Of a stretch of DNA of 64,000 nucleotides, positions 24,154 through 32,847 are shown piece after piece. The position numbers were made by a program, and so were the translations under genes. The stretch's first letter is position 1. Each line of letters opens with the position of its first letter. The notes beneath the pieces were generated by a model. That model was not told the DNA's origin, searched no databases, and saw nothing but the letters and a program-made list of their open reading frames with translations. Where the stretch lies: the NCBI RefSeq assembly GCF_009659625.1, contig NZ_VOIW01000006.1, positions 434,001 to 498,000 on the forward strand, in the 5' to 3' direction. Source of the DNA: Pseudomonas haemolytica (GTDB lineage: Bacteria; Pseudomonadota; Gammaproteobacteria; Pseudomonadales; Pseudomonadaceae).

Positions 24154-26274
24154 ATGTCTGCACGATGCAACACGACGGCTACCCGCCAATCTTGCTACAA
24201 ACGTAATAGTATAACAATAGCAATTGCACTGACACTGACCCATTCAGCTTTCGCCGCCAACAATGAGCCGCTGCAACTGCCCGCCTCGACGGTGACCGCG
24301 CGCATGGGCAAGGAAGATCCCAAGGAAGTGCCAATCAGCGTCAGTGTGATCAGCGGCGAGCAACTGCGTACCCAACGCCTCGACACCCTGGAAAGCGCCC
24401 TGCGCAATACCTCCGGGGTCAGCGTCAATTCATCCGGCGGGCCGAATGACTTCAACGTGCTGATCCGAGGCGTGGGTTCGCTGTACCAGATGTCCATGGA
24501 CGACAGCTCGGTAGCGTTCAATATCGACGGCGTGCCGGTGTCGTCGCGCAGCCTGGGCTTCGGCACCCTCGACGTGGACCGCATCGAAGTGCTCAAGGGC
24601 CCGCAGGGCACTCTGTCCGGTGCCATTGGCCAAGCCGGCGCGGTGAATATCACCACCCGCCAACCCACCCGCGAACTGCAAGGCTATGTGCGTGGCGAAG
24701 TCGGCCAGAAAGGCCAGTTTCTCACCGAGGGCGCCATCGGCGGGCCGCTCAGTGACAGCTTCAGCGGCCGACTGGCAGTGCGCCGTGCCGGCTACGACAG
24801 TTGGATCGACAACGACCAGACCCACCACCCCATCACCAAGCCGCGCAACGAGGCCTATCGCGGCAGCCTGTTGTGGGACCTCAACGATGACACCCAGGTG
24901 CTGTTCAGCGCCGAACGCCAGCAGACCGAACGCGCCACCAACTCCCTGGTGTTGCGCCCCTACGGCAGCCACCCGAGCCTGGACCTGACTCCCGGCCTGT
25001 TCGACGACAACGACAAGACCACCGAGCGCTACATGATCAAAGTCGATCACGACTTCGCCAACAGCCGTCTGACCTCCACCACCGCCACCGGCACTGCCGA
25101 CTTCACCGGCTTGATCGCCTACGACAGCAAACTGATGGGCGCGCTCTATGGCACGCCCGGCGAGTTCTGGGTGGTGGACAAATCCTTTGAGCGCAGCTGG
25201 AGCCAGGACGTGCACCTGGGTTCACTGCCAGACTCCGACGTGTTCTGGGTCGCCGGCGTCGCCGCCAGCCGCAACGAGCGCAGCTACGATACCCCGCGCA
25301 ATACCTACGGCACCTCCGGCGCGAAGTTCCGCGACTTCACCACCACCACCTACGCCGGCTACGGCGAAGTGACTTTCCCGCTGACCGAACGCCTGAAACT
25401 CACCACGGGCTACCGCCACTCCTGGGACCGCAAGACCTACAACGGCCAATATTTCGCAGGCTCGAGCGCTGTGGATGACTCGCGCAAACTCACCGACCAC
25501 TACGCCACCGGTCGCGCCGCCCTGAGTTATGCGATCACCCCGCAGACCAACGTCTACGTGCAACTGGCACGGGGGTATAAGTCCGGAGGGTTCAATGACT
25601 ATGCGTCCCAGGTCAGCGACAGCGCGCCCTACAAAGCCGCCGTCAGCAAGGCCGCCGAACTGGGCTTCAAGAGCGAGACAGAAGACCGTCGCGGCAGCCT
25701 CAACGGCGCGCTGTTCTACACCCGTGTACACGACGATCACTTGCTCGGCTATGACGCCGCGACCTTTGCCACCAATGCCTTCAATGCCGACACCCGCACC
25801 CGCGGCGCCGAATTGGAAGGCACCTGGCGCTTCGACTACGGCCTGACCCTGGCCGCCAGCGCCACCTACCTCGACGCCAAGATCACCAGCGGCGTGCAAG
25901 GCATCCAGGCCGGTGACGTCGCCGCCGGCAACCGCACCCCGGACGTGCCACGCTGGAGCGGCAACTTCAACGCCAGCTGGAAGCATCCGTTGGGCAGCGT
26001 CGCCAGCCTTGGTGAAACCACCCTCAACACCAGCCTCAACTACCACCTGGTGGGTGAGCGCGCGGCCGATCCGCAGAATCATTTCAACCTGGATAACTAC
26101 GAGAAACTCGACCTGCGGGCGGGGCTGGAGAGCAAGTTTGGAGAGGTGTATGCGTTTGCCGACAACCTGTTGAACCAGACGTATGACACCTATGGTTTCT
26201 ACAGTGAGCCGGTGGCTTACGGGGCACCGTCGCGGCGGCGTACGTTGGGCGTAGGCTATACCTATCAATTCTGA
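24154..26274 (+). CDS. TonB-dependent outer-membrane receptor 1 for the siderophore
   Basis: About 706 residues from ATG 24154, which gives a signal peptide ending near SAFA/ANN. Plug domain (about 40-160): a TonB-box-like start STVTARMG, LESALRNTSGVSV, then VLIRGVGSLYQMSMDDSS and IEVLKGPQGTLSG; the 22-strand barrel follows, ending in YQF. There is no N-terminal signalling extension, so control is not through an ECF sigma factor. FyuA/FptA-type receptors have the same layout. It should import the ferric siderophore made by the neighbouring NRPS operon. A paralogous receptor faces it tail to tail. The AraC regulator is divergent, with shared box B and Fur box. Confidence 0.92.
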   Translation: MSARCNTTATRQSCYKRNSITIAIALTLTHSAFAANNEPLQLPASTVTARMGKEDPKEVPISVSVISGEQLRTQRLDTLESALRNTSGVSVNSSGGPNDFNVLIRGVGSLYQMSMDDSSVAFNIDGVPVSSRSLGFGTLDVDRIEVLKGPQGTLSGAIGQAGAVNITTRQPTRELQGYVRGEVGQKGQFLTEGAIGGPLSDSFSGRLAVRRAGYDSWIDNDQTHHPITKPRNEAYRGSLLWDLNDDTQVLFSAERQQTERATNSLVLRPYGSHPSLDLTPGLFDDNDKTTERYMIKVDHDFANSRLTSTTATGTADFTGLIAYDSKLMGALYGTPGEFWVVDKSFERSWSQDVHLGSLPDSDVFWVAGVAASRNERSYDTPRNTYGTSGAKFRDFTTTTYAGYGEVTFPLTERLKLTTGYRHSWDRKTYNGQYFAGSSAVDDSRKLTDHYATGRAALSYAITPQTNVYVQLARGYKSGGFNDYASQVSDSAPYKAAVSKAAELGFKSETEDRRGSLNGALFYTRVHDDHLLGYDAATFATNAFNADTRTRGAELEGTWRFDYGLTLAASATYLDAKITSGVQGIQAGDVAAGNRTPDVPRWSGNFNASWKHPLGSVASLGETTLNTSLNYHLVGERAADPQNHFNLDNYEKLDLRAGLESKFGEVYAFADNLLNQTYDTYGFYSEPVAYGAPSRRRTLGVGYTYQF

Positions 26275-26304
26275 ACTGACGGCGATTCAGCCTGCTGTCA
26301 GTCC

Positions 26305-26399
26305 AAATGTGGGAGGGGGCTTGCTCCCGATGGCGGTGGATCAGTCACAGATGTGCTGACTGACACTCCCCCATCGGGAGCAAGCCCCCTCCCACATTT
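26305..26399. repeat. REPIN-like REP doublet (copy 2)
   Basis: Inverted arms AAATGTGGGAGGGGGC and GCCCCCTCCCACATTT, each extended inward by TTGCTCCCGATGG and its complement CCATCGGGAGCAA. The spacer of roughly 35 bases contains CAGTCA/TGACTG. It separates the two convergent TonB receptor genes and can act as a bidirectional terminator. Confidence 0.88.
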
Positions 26400-26423
26400 T
26401 TAACCGAGTGCAGCCGGACTGCC

Positions 26424-28571
26424 TCAAAACTGATAGCTATACCCAACCCCCGCCGAACGCCCGCGCCCCGGCATCCCGGTCAACACCGTATCGGTGGAAT
26501 ACGCCCCATACAGGTCATACCGCGCATCCAGCAGATTATCGCCCCACAGATAAACCTCCGACCCCCCACTCTCCACCCCAACGTGCAAATCGAGCTTGGC
26601 GTACCCCTTGAGGTCATAGTGGTTCTGCGGATCAGCCGGACGATTTTTCTGTACGCGATAATTGAGCAAAGTATTCAGGCGCGGCGCCGGCAAGCCCAGC
26701 AGTTCACCCAAGGGTTTGTTCCAGGCCACGCTGAAGTTGCCACTCCACAACGGCACATCCGGCACGCGGCTGCCCTTGGCCACATCACCACCGGAAACAC
26801 CTGGCGCATCCGAGGTGACCACCGCGTTGGTGTAGCTGATGGCACTGCCCAGGGTCAGTTCATCGGTGATATGCCAGGTACTCGACAACTCGGCACCTTT
26901 GCTGCGGGTGTCGGCATTCACTGCGCTGACCGCCATGCTTTTAAAGTCGTACCCCAGCAGGTGGTCATCCTGCACGCGGGTGATGAACAACGCACCTTCC
27001 AGGCTCAACGCACCGCTTTCGCTTTCATGCTTGAAGCCGACTTCGGCGGAGTTGACCTTGGCCGCCTTGTAGGGCTCGCTGTCCTTGATCGAGGTGGCGT
27101 AATCGTTGAACCCGGCCGACTTGTAGCCCCGTGACAACACCGCATACAAATTGGTCTGCGGCGTCCACGCGTAGCTCAGGGCCACGCGCCCGGTGTTGTA
27201 GTCGTCCTGCAAGCGGCGGCTGTCGCTGACCAGGTTGCCGCCACCGGTGTAGTCGGCGCCGTAGGTCTTGCGGTCCCAGGTGTGGCGCAGGCCGGTGGTG
27301 AGTTTCCAGTCTTCGGCAATCGGGAAGGTCACCTCGCCGTAGGCGGCATAGCTGTTGGTGGTGAAATCGCGTATTTGCCGGGCGCCGTTGCTGAAGTTGG
27401 TCGAATCAAAGCTGCGCTCGGAGCGGGACAGGTTCACCCCGGTTACCCAGAACACCTCGGCATCCGCCAGCGAGCCCAGGCGCAGGTCCTGGCTCCAGAC
27501 CCGCTCGTGGGCGACGTCTTCGACCAGGTACTCAAAAGGTTGACCATATAACGCCTGGGTGATGTTGCGATCGTAGCCCTTGATCGCCTTGAAGTCGGTG
27601 CTGGTGTAGGCGCTGATCGAGGTGATCCGGGCCTGGGCCAGGTCGTGGTTGAGCTCGAAGGAATAACGCTCGTTGGTCTTCTTGTTGCCGTTGAAGGTGC
27701 CCGGTGTGTAGTCGAGGCTTGGGCGATTGCCGAACGGGCGCAGGATCTCCGAGCCGGCGTAGTGATCGGCGCGCTGGCGCTCGGCGGTCAGCAGGCCGGT
27801 GGTGCCTTCGTCGTTGTCCCACAGCAGGCTACCGCGCAGGGCCAGGTCGCGGGGTTGGGTCAGGGGGTCGCCGTCCTGCTGGTTGTCGACCCAGTTATCA
27901 AAGCCGCTGCGCCGCACCGCAATCCGCCCGGCCAGGGACTCGGTCAGCGGCCCACCCACTGCGCCTTCGGTCATGAACTGGCCTTGGTTGCCCACTTCAC
28001 CGCGCACGTAGCCTTCCCGTTCACGCGTGGGTTTGCGCGTGGTGACATTGATCGCCCCGGCTTCACTGTTGCGCCCGAACAGCGTGCCTTGTGGCCCCTT
28101 GAGCACTTCCACTTGCTGCACGTCGAGGGTCGCCATCGCCGCGTTGCGCACCGACATCGGCACCCCGTCCACGTTCAGCACCACCGAGCCGTCATCCATG
28201 CTCATCTGGTTCAGCGAGCCGACCCCACGAATACGTACGTTGGCATCGTTGGCGCCGCCCCAGGAGTTCACATCCACCCCCGGCGTGGTACGCAAGGCAT
28301 CTTCCAGGGTACGCAGGCGCCGGGTCTCGAGGGCTTGCCCATCGAGCACCGAGAGACCGAACGGAATATCCTTGGCACTCTCCTGGTTCAACCGCGCACT
28401 CACCGTCACCGGTGCCAGCTCGATAGTTTCGGCGCTGGCGGCCGGTTGATGGTCAGCGGCATAGGCCGCACACATCTGACTGGACAAGGTCAGCGCCATG
28501 GCTTGGGTCAATACGTTGGCCCGCCAACCGAGAGGACGACGCAGCGGCTGGATAGACAGTTCAGATGACAT
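26424..28571 (-). CDS. TonB-dependent outer-membrane receptor 2, paralogue of receptor 1
   Basis: A 715-residue receptor with a signal peptide (hydrophobic segment around LTQAMALTLSSQMCAAYAA). Plug motifs VRIRGVGSLNQMSMDDGSV and VEVLKGPQGTLFGRNSEAGA; the barrel ends YSYQF. It can be aligned throughout with receptor 1 (for example GYVRGEVGQKGQFLTEGAIG versus GYVRGEVGNQGQFMTEGAVG), so the pair arose by duplication. It is the last gene of a minus-strand operon, 33 bases after the ABC-2 permease. It may take up a variant, another metal complex, or a related siderophore from neighbours. Confidence 0.92.
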   Translation of the reverse strand: MSSELSIQPLRRPLGWRANVLTQAMALTLSSQMCAAYAADHQPAASAETIELAPVTVSARLNQESAKDIPFGLSVLDGQALETRRLRTLEDALRTTPGVDVNSWGGANDANVRIRGVGSLNQMSMDDGSVVLNVDGVPMSVRNAAMATLDVQQVEVLKGPQGTLFGRNSEAGAINVTTRKPTREREGYVRGEVGNQGQFMTEGAVGGPLTESLAGRIAVRRSGFDNWVDNQQDGDPLTQPRDLALRGSLLWDNDEGTTGLLTAERQRADHYAGSEILRPFGNRPSLDYTPGTFNGNKKTNERYSFELNHDLAQARITSISAYTSTDFKAIKGYDRNITQALYGQPFEYLVEDVAHERVWSQDLRLGSLADAEVFWVTGVNLSRSERSFDSTNFSNGARQIRDFTTNSYAAYGEVTFPIAEDWKLTTGLRHTWDRKTYGADYTGGGNLVSDSRRLQDDYNTGRVALSYAWTPQTNLYAVLSRGYKSAGFNDYATSIKDSEPYKAAKVNSAEVGFKHESESGALSLEGALFITRVQDDHLLGYDFKSMAVSAVNADTRSKGAELSSTWHITDELTLGSAISYTNAVVTSDAPGVSGGDVAKGSRVPDVPLWSGNFSVAWNKPLGELLGLPAPRLNTLLNYRVQKNRPADPQNHYDLKGYAKLDLHVGVESGGSEVYLWGDNLLDARYDLYGAYSTDTVLTGMPGRGRSAGVGYSYQF

Positions 28572-28604
28572 GACAAAGCTCCAAAAGGCAGGGATGGTTC
28601 AACT

Positions 28605-31600
28605 TCATTGCGCTGGCCCCCAGCGCTTGAGCGCGGTGGCAATCGCGGGATCGGAGGGCGCGCCCAGCAGGCCCTGGATCGCGGCTGGCCATCCCTGGCC
28701 GTGACGGACTTGGGCGGTCATCGCCGTGAGGTGTTCGGGGGTTTGTGCGGCGACCCAGTCAAGGCTGACCAGCGCTGCGTAGCTGGCGGCCCAGCCCTGT
28801 TCGCGGGCATCGGCCAAGGTGCCGACGGGCTCACCGTCGTCGCCCAGGGCGCGGGTCAGGTCATCGGCTGTCAGCTTGACCAACGCGGCACGGGCCTGAG
28901 CACCGTCGATATCCTCCACGCACAGCAGGCCCACCGCCCCCGCCACACCCTGGCTCAGCCACAGGTAGCCGGGGGTTTGGCGCAGGTTACTGGCTTCGAT
29001 CAGCGATTGGCGGGCGAGCAATTCGGCAATGTGGGCGCGACGTGCCCAGCGCCCGACGCCTGCCGCTGCCACGTCCCAATTGGGTGACTGGCTGAGCAGC
29101 AGGTGGCCGTGGCTCAAGCGGCTGGCGCCCATGCCGGCTGGCCACTGGCTCAGGTGTACGACACGCGGGTAGCTGCCCAGGCGGCGCGCCACACAGGCGC
29201 TCATCACGTCCAAGTCTTCCTGCACTTCACGGGCGGTCTGCTCACGACTGATATCTTTCTGAGCCGGCGTGGCGTAGGCAAAGTCCAATGGCCCCAGGCT
29301 GCTGCCGGTAAAGGCTTGGCCATCGACTGCAAGCTGCCATTGCCAGTTGCCGGCCGGTGCGACGGCATCTACTGCCACTGCCGCCCCCGCGGGCAACTGC
29401 GGCACCGCGGCGGGCAAACCGACTTCGTCACGCTGTGCCGGCGCACGCAACAGCCGCTCACTGTTCAGGCCCAGGCGCGGCACCACGCGGCGCGCTTCCA
29501 GCCATACGCCTTGGGGGCCAAGCCAAAACGCTTCGCCTTCGGCAGGCCAGCCATCAGCACTCACCGTCCAGTTCAAGACCACCTGGCAGCCGCTCGCCGC
29601 GCACCCGTCCAAGGGCACACGCAGATGCTCGGTGGCCTGTTCAAACGCAACCGGTCGCCCCATCACGCTGACCGCCGTCACGTGCAGGCTCGGCGGTAAC
29701 TCGGCATCCAGATGGGCAGCGACCACCCCGTCCAAAGTCCACTGGCCCACGACGTGCCGCGCCGCCGAGTCAACCTGCAGCTGCAACTGCCCACCCGCCA
29801 CCTGCCAGGCACTCGCCCCAGGCACCCAGCGCTGTTCCCAGTCGGCACGTTCGGCGCGTTGCTCGGCGACGGACTGGTACTCGCCCTGCTCCACCAGATG
29901 CCGCTGCAACAGCACACCGCTGCCGAGCAAGCCGACGATGCCCAGGGCCAGCAACGCACCGGGCAAGCCGAGTAAACCACGGCGCACATCGCTCAACCGC
30001 CGACGCTCCGGGCCACGGGGCAAGGCCAGTGCCGCCACCGCGAGCAACACCAGGCAACCGGCGAGTTTCCAACTGGCCAAGGTGGCGAGAAACGCCAGCC
30101 ATGGCGCCCAACCGGTCAGCAGCGACACCCCCACATGCGCCGGGATCGCCATGGCATAGGCCGGGTAACTGACCAACCCCAACTCATGGTTGAGCACCAG
30201 GAAAAACGTCAGCAGCATCGAAGTGGCATAGGCCAGCCCGGAGCGGCGAATCAGCGCGTGCACCAGCACCGCAAGCATCGCCAGTTCCAGCAGCGGCGGC
30301 GCGAACACCAGCGCCTGATACACCAGAACAAAACCCGGGGCCAGGCTGTCGGGCGCGACAATCGCACTGATCAGCAAGCTGGCCAGGCCCGGCACCAACG
30401 CCAGGGCCAGTGTCGCTATCAGCACACAGGCCACCCGCCCCAACAAACGCAGCCAGGACGGCGCAGGCGTCGCCTGCAGCATGGCGCCAAAGCCTTCGAC
30501 GTCATCGCGTCGGCACACCAGCCCGACCAGGGCTGCGACGATAAACGCGATCACCAGAAACAACGCACTCGACATCAACGGCAGGGTCAGATCCGCCCGG
30601 GGCACCATCGGCCCACGCGCATGCCACACGCCATGGACAAAGCCACTGAGCACGCCCATCACCAACAGCAAGCCGAGCGCCACCCACCAGATGCGCCGGG
30701 CGAACAACTGGCGTACCTGCCAACGTGCCTCGCACCACAAGGCGCGCGGCCACTGGCTGCTCACCAGCGGGCCAGGCAAGGTCACCGCGCTCGCCAGCAG
30801 CATCGGCGGCTCGGCCAATACCGCCCCGCTACGCTTGCCCATCAAGCCCTGGCGCGTGGTGCGGGCCAATACGACGGCCAGCAACAGCAGCGGCACCGCG
30901 CACCACAACACACGGTTAAGCCAGAACCCGGGAGTCAGGGCCAGCAGCGATTGGGACTTTTGCGCGGCGCTCCAAGTCTCCACCTGAGCCTGGGCAAAGG
31001 TAAACAATGACGGGTCCAGGCTGGCGGCCAACAGCGGGTTGATATGCCCACCCTTGAGCACCACCACGGCAAACATCCACAACAGCATCAACACCGTCGC
31101 CAACCCGAACGGTGCCGCCAGGCCACGGCTGCGCAACGCCAGCAGGTAATACAACGCACCGATCCCGGTGCTGACCGGCAACAGCAAGGCGACCCAGGCA
31201 AACCCCAGCGCCGACCACATTGGCGCACCGATACTGGCCGCCGGCACCCAGCCGAGCCAGCCCAGTACCGGGCTGACCAGGAAGCCGACAATCAGCGAAC
31301 TGGCGAGCAAGCCGCCCACCAACGCCGCACCGATAAAGCGCCCCCACAGCAGCGCCGGCAGCGACAGCGGCAACGCCAACAACACCTCTTCCAACTGCGC
31401 CTTGCGGTCGCGCAAGGCCGGTTGCGCGAACACCCAGGCCCAGGCGAAAAACAGAAAAAACATGCAACCGCAGGACATCAGGTAGATCAGGCTCGGCGCA
31501 TTGCGTGCAATGTCGCTGGCACCCATTTTCTGCACGTAGTCGGCATTGGTCAGGGACATCAGCAAATAGCCGGTCAAGCCCAGGAACACCAGCAACGGAA

Positions 31601-31667
31601 TCCCGCTGCGTAGCCCGGCGCGGACTTCCACCCAGGCCTCGCGCATCAACAGAGCAAAAGTATTCAT
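28605..31667 (-). CDS. Large ABC-2 permease fused to a degenerate M1-aminopeptidase-like domain
   Basis: A 1020-residue protein. Residues 1-~600 contain two sets of about six transmembrane helices, the pattern of two fused ABC-2 permease units (LLMREAWVEVRAG at the start, a second cytoplasmic segment near WCEARWQVRQLFARR). The C-terminal ~400 residues resemble the M1-peptidase domain of ABC-2/M1 fusion proteins. The zinc site appears lost: where HExxH is expected there is HIAELLARQ, and the WLNEGFA motif reads WLSQGVA with Glu replaced by Gln. It overlaps the ATPase stop by ATGA, forming an ATPase/permease pair co-transcribed with a siderophore receptor. The transported substrate is unknown; export or release of the siderophore is one guess. 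Confidence 0.78.
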   Translation of the reverse strand: MNTFALLMREAWVEVRAGLRSGIPLLVFLGLTGYLLMSLTNADYVQKMGASDIARNAPSLIYLMSCGCMFFLFFAWAWVFAQPALRDRKAQLEEVLLALPLSLPALLWGRFIGAALVGGLLASSLIVGFLVSPVLGWLGWVPAASIGAPMWSALGFAWVALLLPVSTGIGALYYLLALRSRGLAAPFGLATVLMLLWMFAVVVLKGGHINPLLAASLDPSLFTFAQAQVETWSAAQKSQSLLALTPGFWLNRVLWCAVPLLLLAVVLARTTRQGLMGKRSGAVLAEPPMLLASAVTLPGPLVSSQWPRALWCEARWQVRQLFARRIWWVALGLLLVMGVLSGFVHGVWHARGPMVPRADLTLPLMSSALFLVIAFIVAALVGLVCRRDDVEGFGAMLQATPAPSWLRLLGRVACVLIATLALALVPGLASLLISAIVAPDSLAPGFVLVYQALVFAPPLLELAMLAVLVHALIRRSGLAYATSMLLTFFLVLNHELGLVSYPAYAMAIPAHVGVSLLTGWAPWLAFLATLASWKLAGCLVLLAVAALALPRGPERRRLSDVRRGLLGLPGALLALGIVGLLGSGVLLQRHLVEQGEYQSVAEQRAERADWEQRWVPGASAWQVAGGQLQLQVDSAARHVVGQWTLDGVVAAHLDAELPPSLHVTAVSVMGRPVAFEQATEHLRVPLDGCAASGCQVVLNWTVSADGWPAEGEAFWLGPQGVWLEARRVVPRLGLNSERLLRAPAQRDEVGLPAAVPQLPAGAAVAVDAVAPAGNWQWQLAVDGQAFTGSSLGPLDFAYATPAQKDISREQTAREVQEDLDVMSACVARRLGSYPRVVHLSQWPAGMGASRLSHGHLLLSQSPNWDVAAAGVGRWARRAHIAELLARQSLIEASNLRQTPGYLWLSQGVAGAVGLLCVEDIDGAQARAALVKLTADDLTRALGDDGEPVGTLADAREQGWAASYAALVSLDWVAAQTPEHLTAMTAQVRHGQGWPAAIQGLLGAPSDPAIATALKRWGPAQ

Positions 31668-32548
31668 GCCTCGAGCGCCTCACCGGCCTGGGCCAGCGCC
31701 AGGTAATAGATGTCTTCCAGGCGCGGCGCGTGGGGTGTGAAGCGCGGGTCAGCCGGGCGCTCGCCGTGTACGATCACGCGGCTGCCGGCGGGGCTGGCCG
31801 CCACATGCAAGGCGGCGGGCAGCGGCTCACCACGGCCGAACGAGGCTTCCCACAAGCGGCCCTGCTCGGCGCCGAGCAAGTCCGCCGGGTGGCCCTCGAC
31901 AATAATCCGCCCACCGGCCAGTACCGCCAGGCGGCTGCACAGGTTCTCGACGTCTTCGACAATATGGGTCGAGAGCAACACGATGGACTCGGCGGCTACA
32001 TCCGCCAGCACCCGGTGAAAGCGGTTGCGCTCGGCCGGGTCGAGGCCGGCGGTGGGCTCATCGACAATCAGCAGGCGCGGCGAGCCGATCAGCGCCATAG
32101 CGATGCCGAAGCGGCGCAACATGCCCCCCGAATACGTGGCGAGCGCCCGGTGCGCGGCTTCTTGCAGGTTGACCTTGGCCAGCAGGCCCTCGACTTCCTC
32201 GCGACGCTGGCGGGTGTCGGTACGGCCCTTTAGCCAGGCAAACCGATCGAGCAAATCCCGCGCACTCACCCCAGGGTAGGCGCCCAACTGCTGCGGCAGG
32301 TAACCCAGGCGGCGGCGCAAATGCTCGGAGTCGGCCAACACATCCACGCCATCGAGCTGGATGCTGCCCGCATCCGGTAGCTGCAAGGTCGCCAAGGTAC
32401 GCATCAGGCTGCTTTTACCCGCACCATTGGGGCCAAGCAAACCGTACATGCCCGGCCCCACGCTCAGGTCCACGCCGCGCAGCGCTTCGACGCCGTTGGT
32501 GTAGCGCTTGCACAAACCGCGCACCTGTAAACCTGAATTGACTGACAT
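31664..32548 (-). CDS. ABC transporter ATPase (ABC-2 type) for the siderophore-linked exporter
   Basis: About 294 residues from ATG 32548, preferred because GGAG lies six bases upstream; earlier in-frame starts lack a site. ABC signature elements: Walker A GLLGPNGAGKSSL, Q-loop LGYLPQQLG, signature YSGGMLRRFGIAMAL, and Walker B LLIVDEPTAGLDP with the following H-loop VLLSTHIVED. The subgroup is the CcmA/NatA-like ATPase that pairs with ABC-2 permeases. It is the first gene of the minus-strand operon (ATPase, permease, receptor 2). It is divergent from the NRPS operon and shares its promoter region with the Fur-box-like and box A elements. Confidence 0.9.
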   Translation of the reverse strand: MSVNSGLQVRGLCKRYTNGVEALRGVDLSVGPGMYGLLGPNGAGKSSLMRTLATLQLPDAGSIQLDGVDVLADSEHLRRRLGYLPQQLGAYPGVSARDLLDRFAWLKGRTDTRQRREEVEGLLAKVNLQEAAHRALATYSGGMLRRFGIAMALIGSPRLLIVDEPTAGLDPAERNRFHRVLADVAAESIVLLSTHIVEDVENLCSRLAVLAGGRIIVEGHPADLLGAEQGRLWEASFGRGEPLPAALHVAASPAGSRVIVHGERPADPRFTPHAPRLEDIYYLALAQAGEALEA

Positions 32549-32710
32549 CCACAACTCCATCAAGGACGAGCCCTGCAAAAGGGCGGCGAGCGACGGTAGT
32601 CAAGGCCGGTGGCGCGGCTCTACCCGATTCAAGTCATTTTCCAACCGCATCCCGCGCAGTGATCGGCGTTACGCCCCACCGCCGCCACGCCCTGCCCCGT
32701 GCCTGGCAAA

Positions 32711-32744
32711 CGGATACGGGGCAAAAACGATTCGATCCGGGTAG
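32711..32744 (+). promoter_or_regulatory. Siderophore box A, candidate PchR-like operator upstream of the NRPS operon
   Basis: The motif starts CGGATACGG and ends GGGTAG at exactly the spacing seen in box B. Direct repeats GATACGG (32713) and GATCCGG (32734) start 21 bp apart, typical for an AraC-type activator. It ends 103 bases before the NRPS-1 start codon and is followed after four bases by a Fur-box-like sequence. The region also serves the divergent ABC operon. Confidence 0.65.
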
Positions 32745-32748
32745 TCCA

Positions 32749-32767
32749 CATAATGAGAATGACTAGC
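32749..32767 (+). promoter_or_regulatory. Fur-box-like sequence upstream of the NRPS operon
   Basis: CATAATGAGAATGACTAGC agrees at 14 of 19 positions with the Fur consensus. It is centred about 90 bases before NRPS-1 in the 299-bp divergent promoter region. Iron repression of biosynthesis, and perhaps of the divergent ABC/receptor operon, is expected. Confidence 0.7.
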
Positions 32768-32847
32768 ATCACCTTCCACGCATTGACCTGCCCCCAGCGC
32801 CTGGGCCAACCCCGGCCCGGGCCCTAGCGATGAGAAGACGTTGAGCC

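Noticed and set aside
26305..26399. CRISPR repeat or attenuator
   Set aside because: It is a single inverted pair of REP arms, recurring singly elsewhere in the window, without direct-repeat/spacer structure or cas genes.
32549..32578. Earlier starts (TTG 32578, ATG 32560) for the ABC-2 ATPase
   Set aside because: Neither has a ribosome site; ATG 32548 has GGAG six bases upstream and gives a normal N-terminus.
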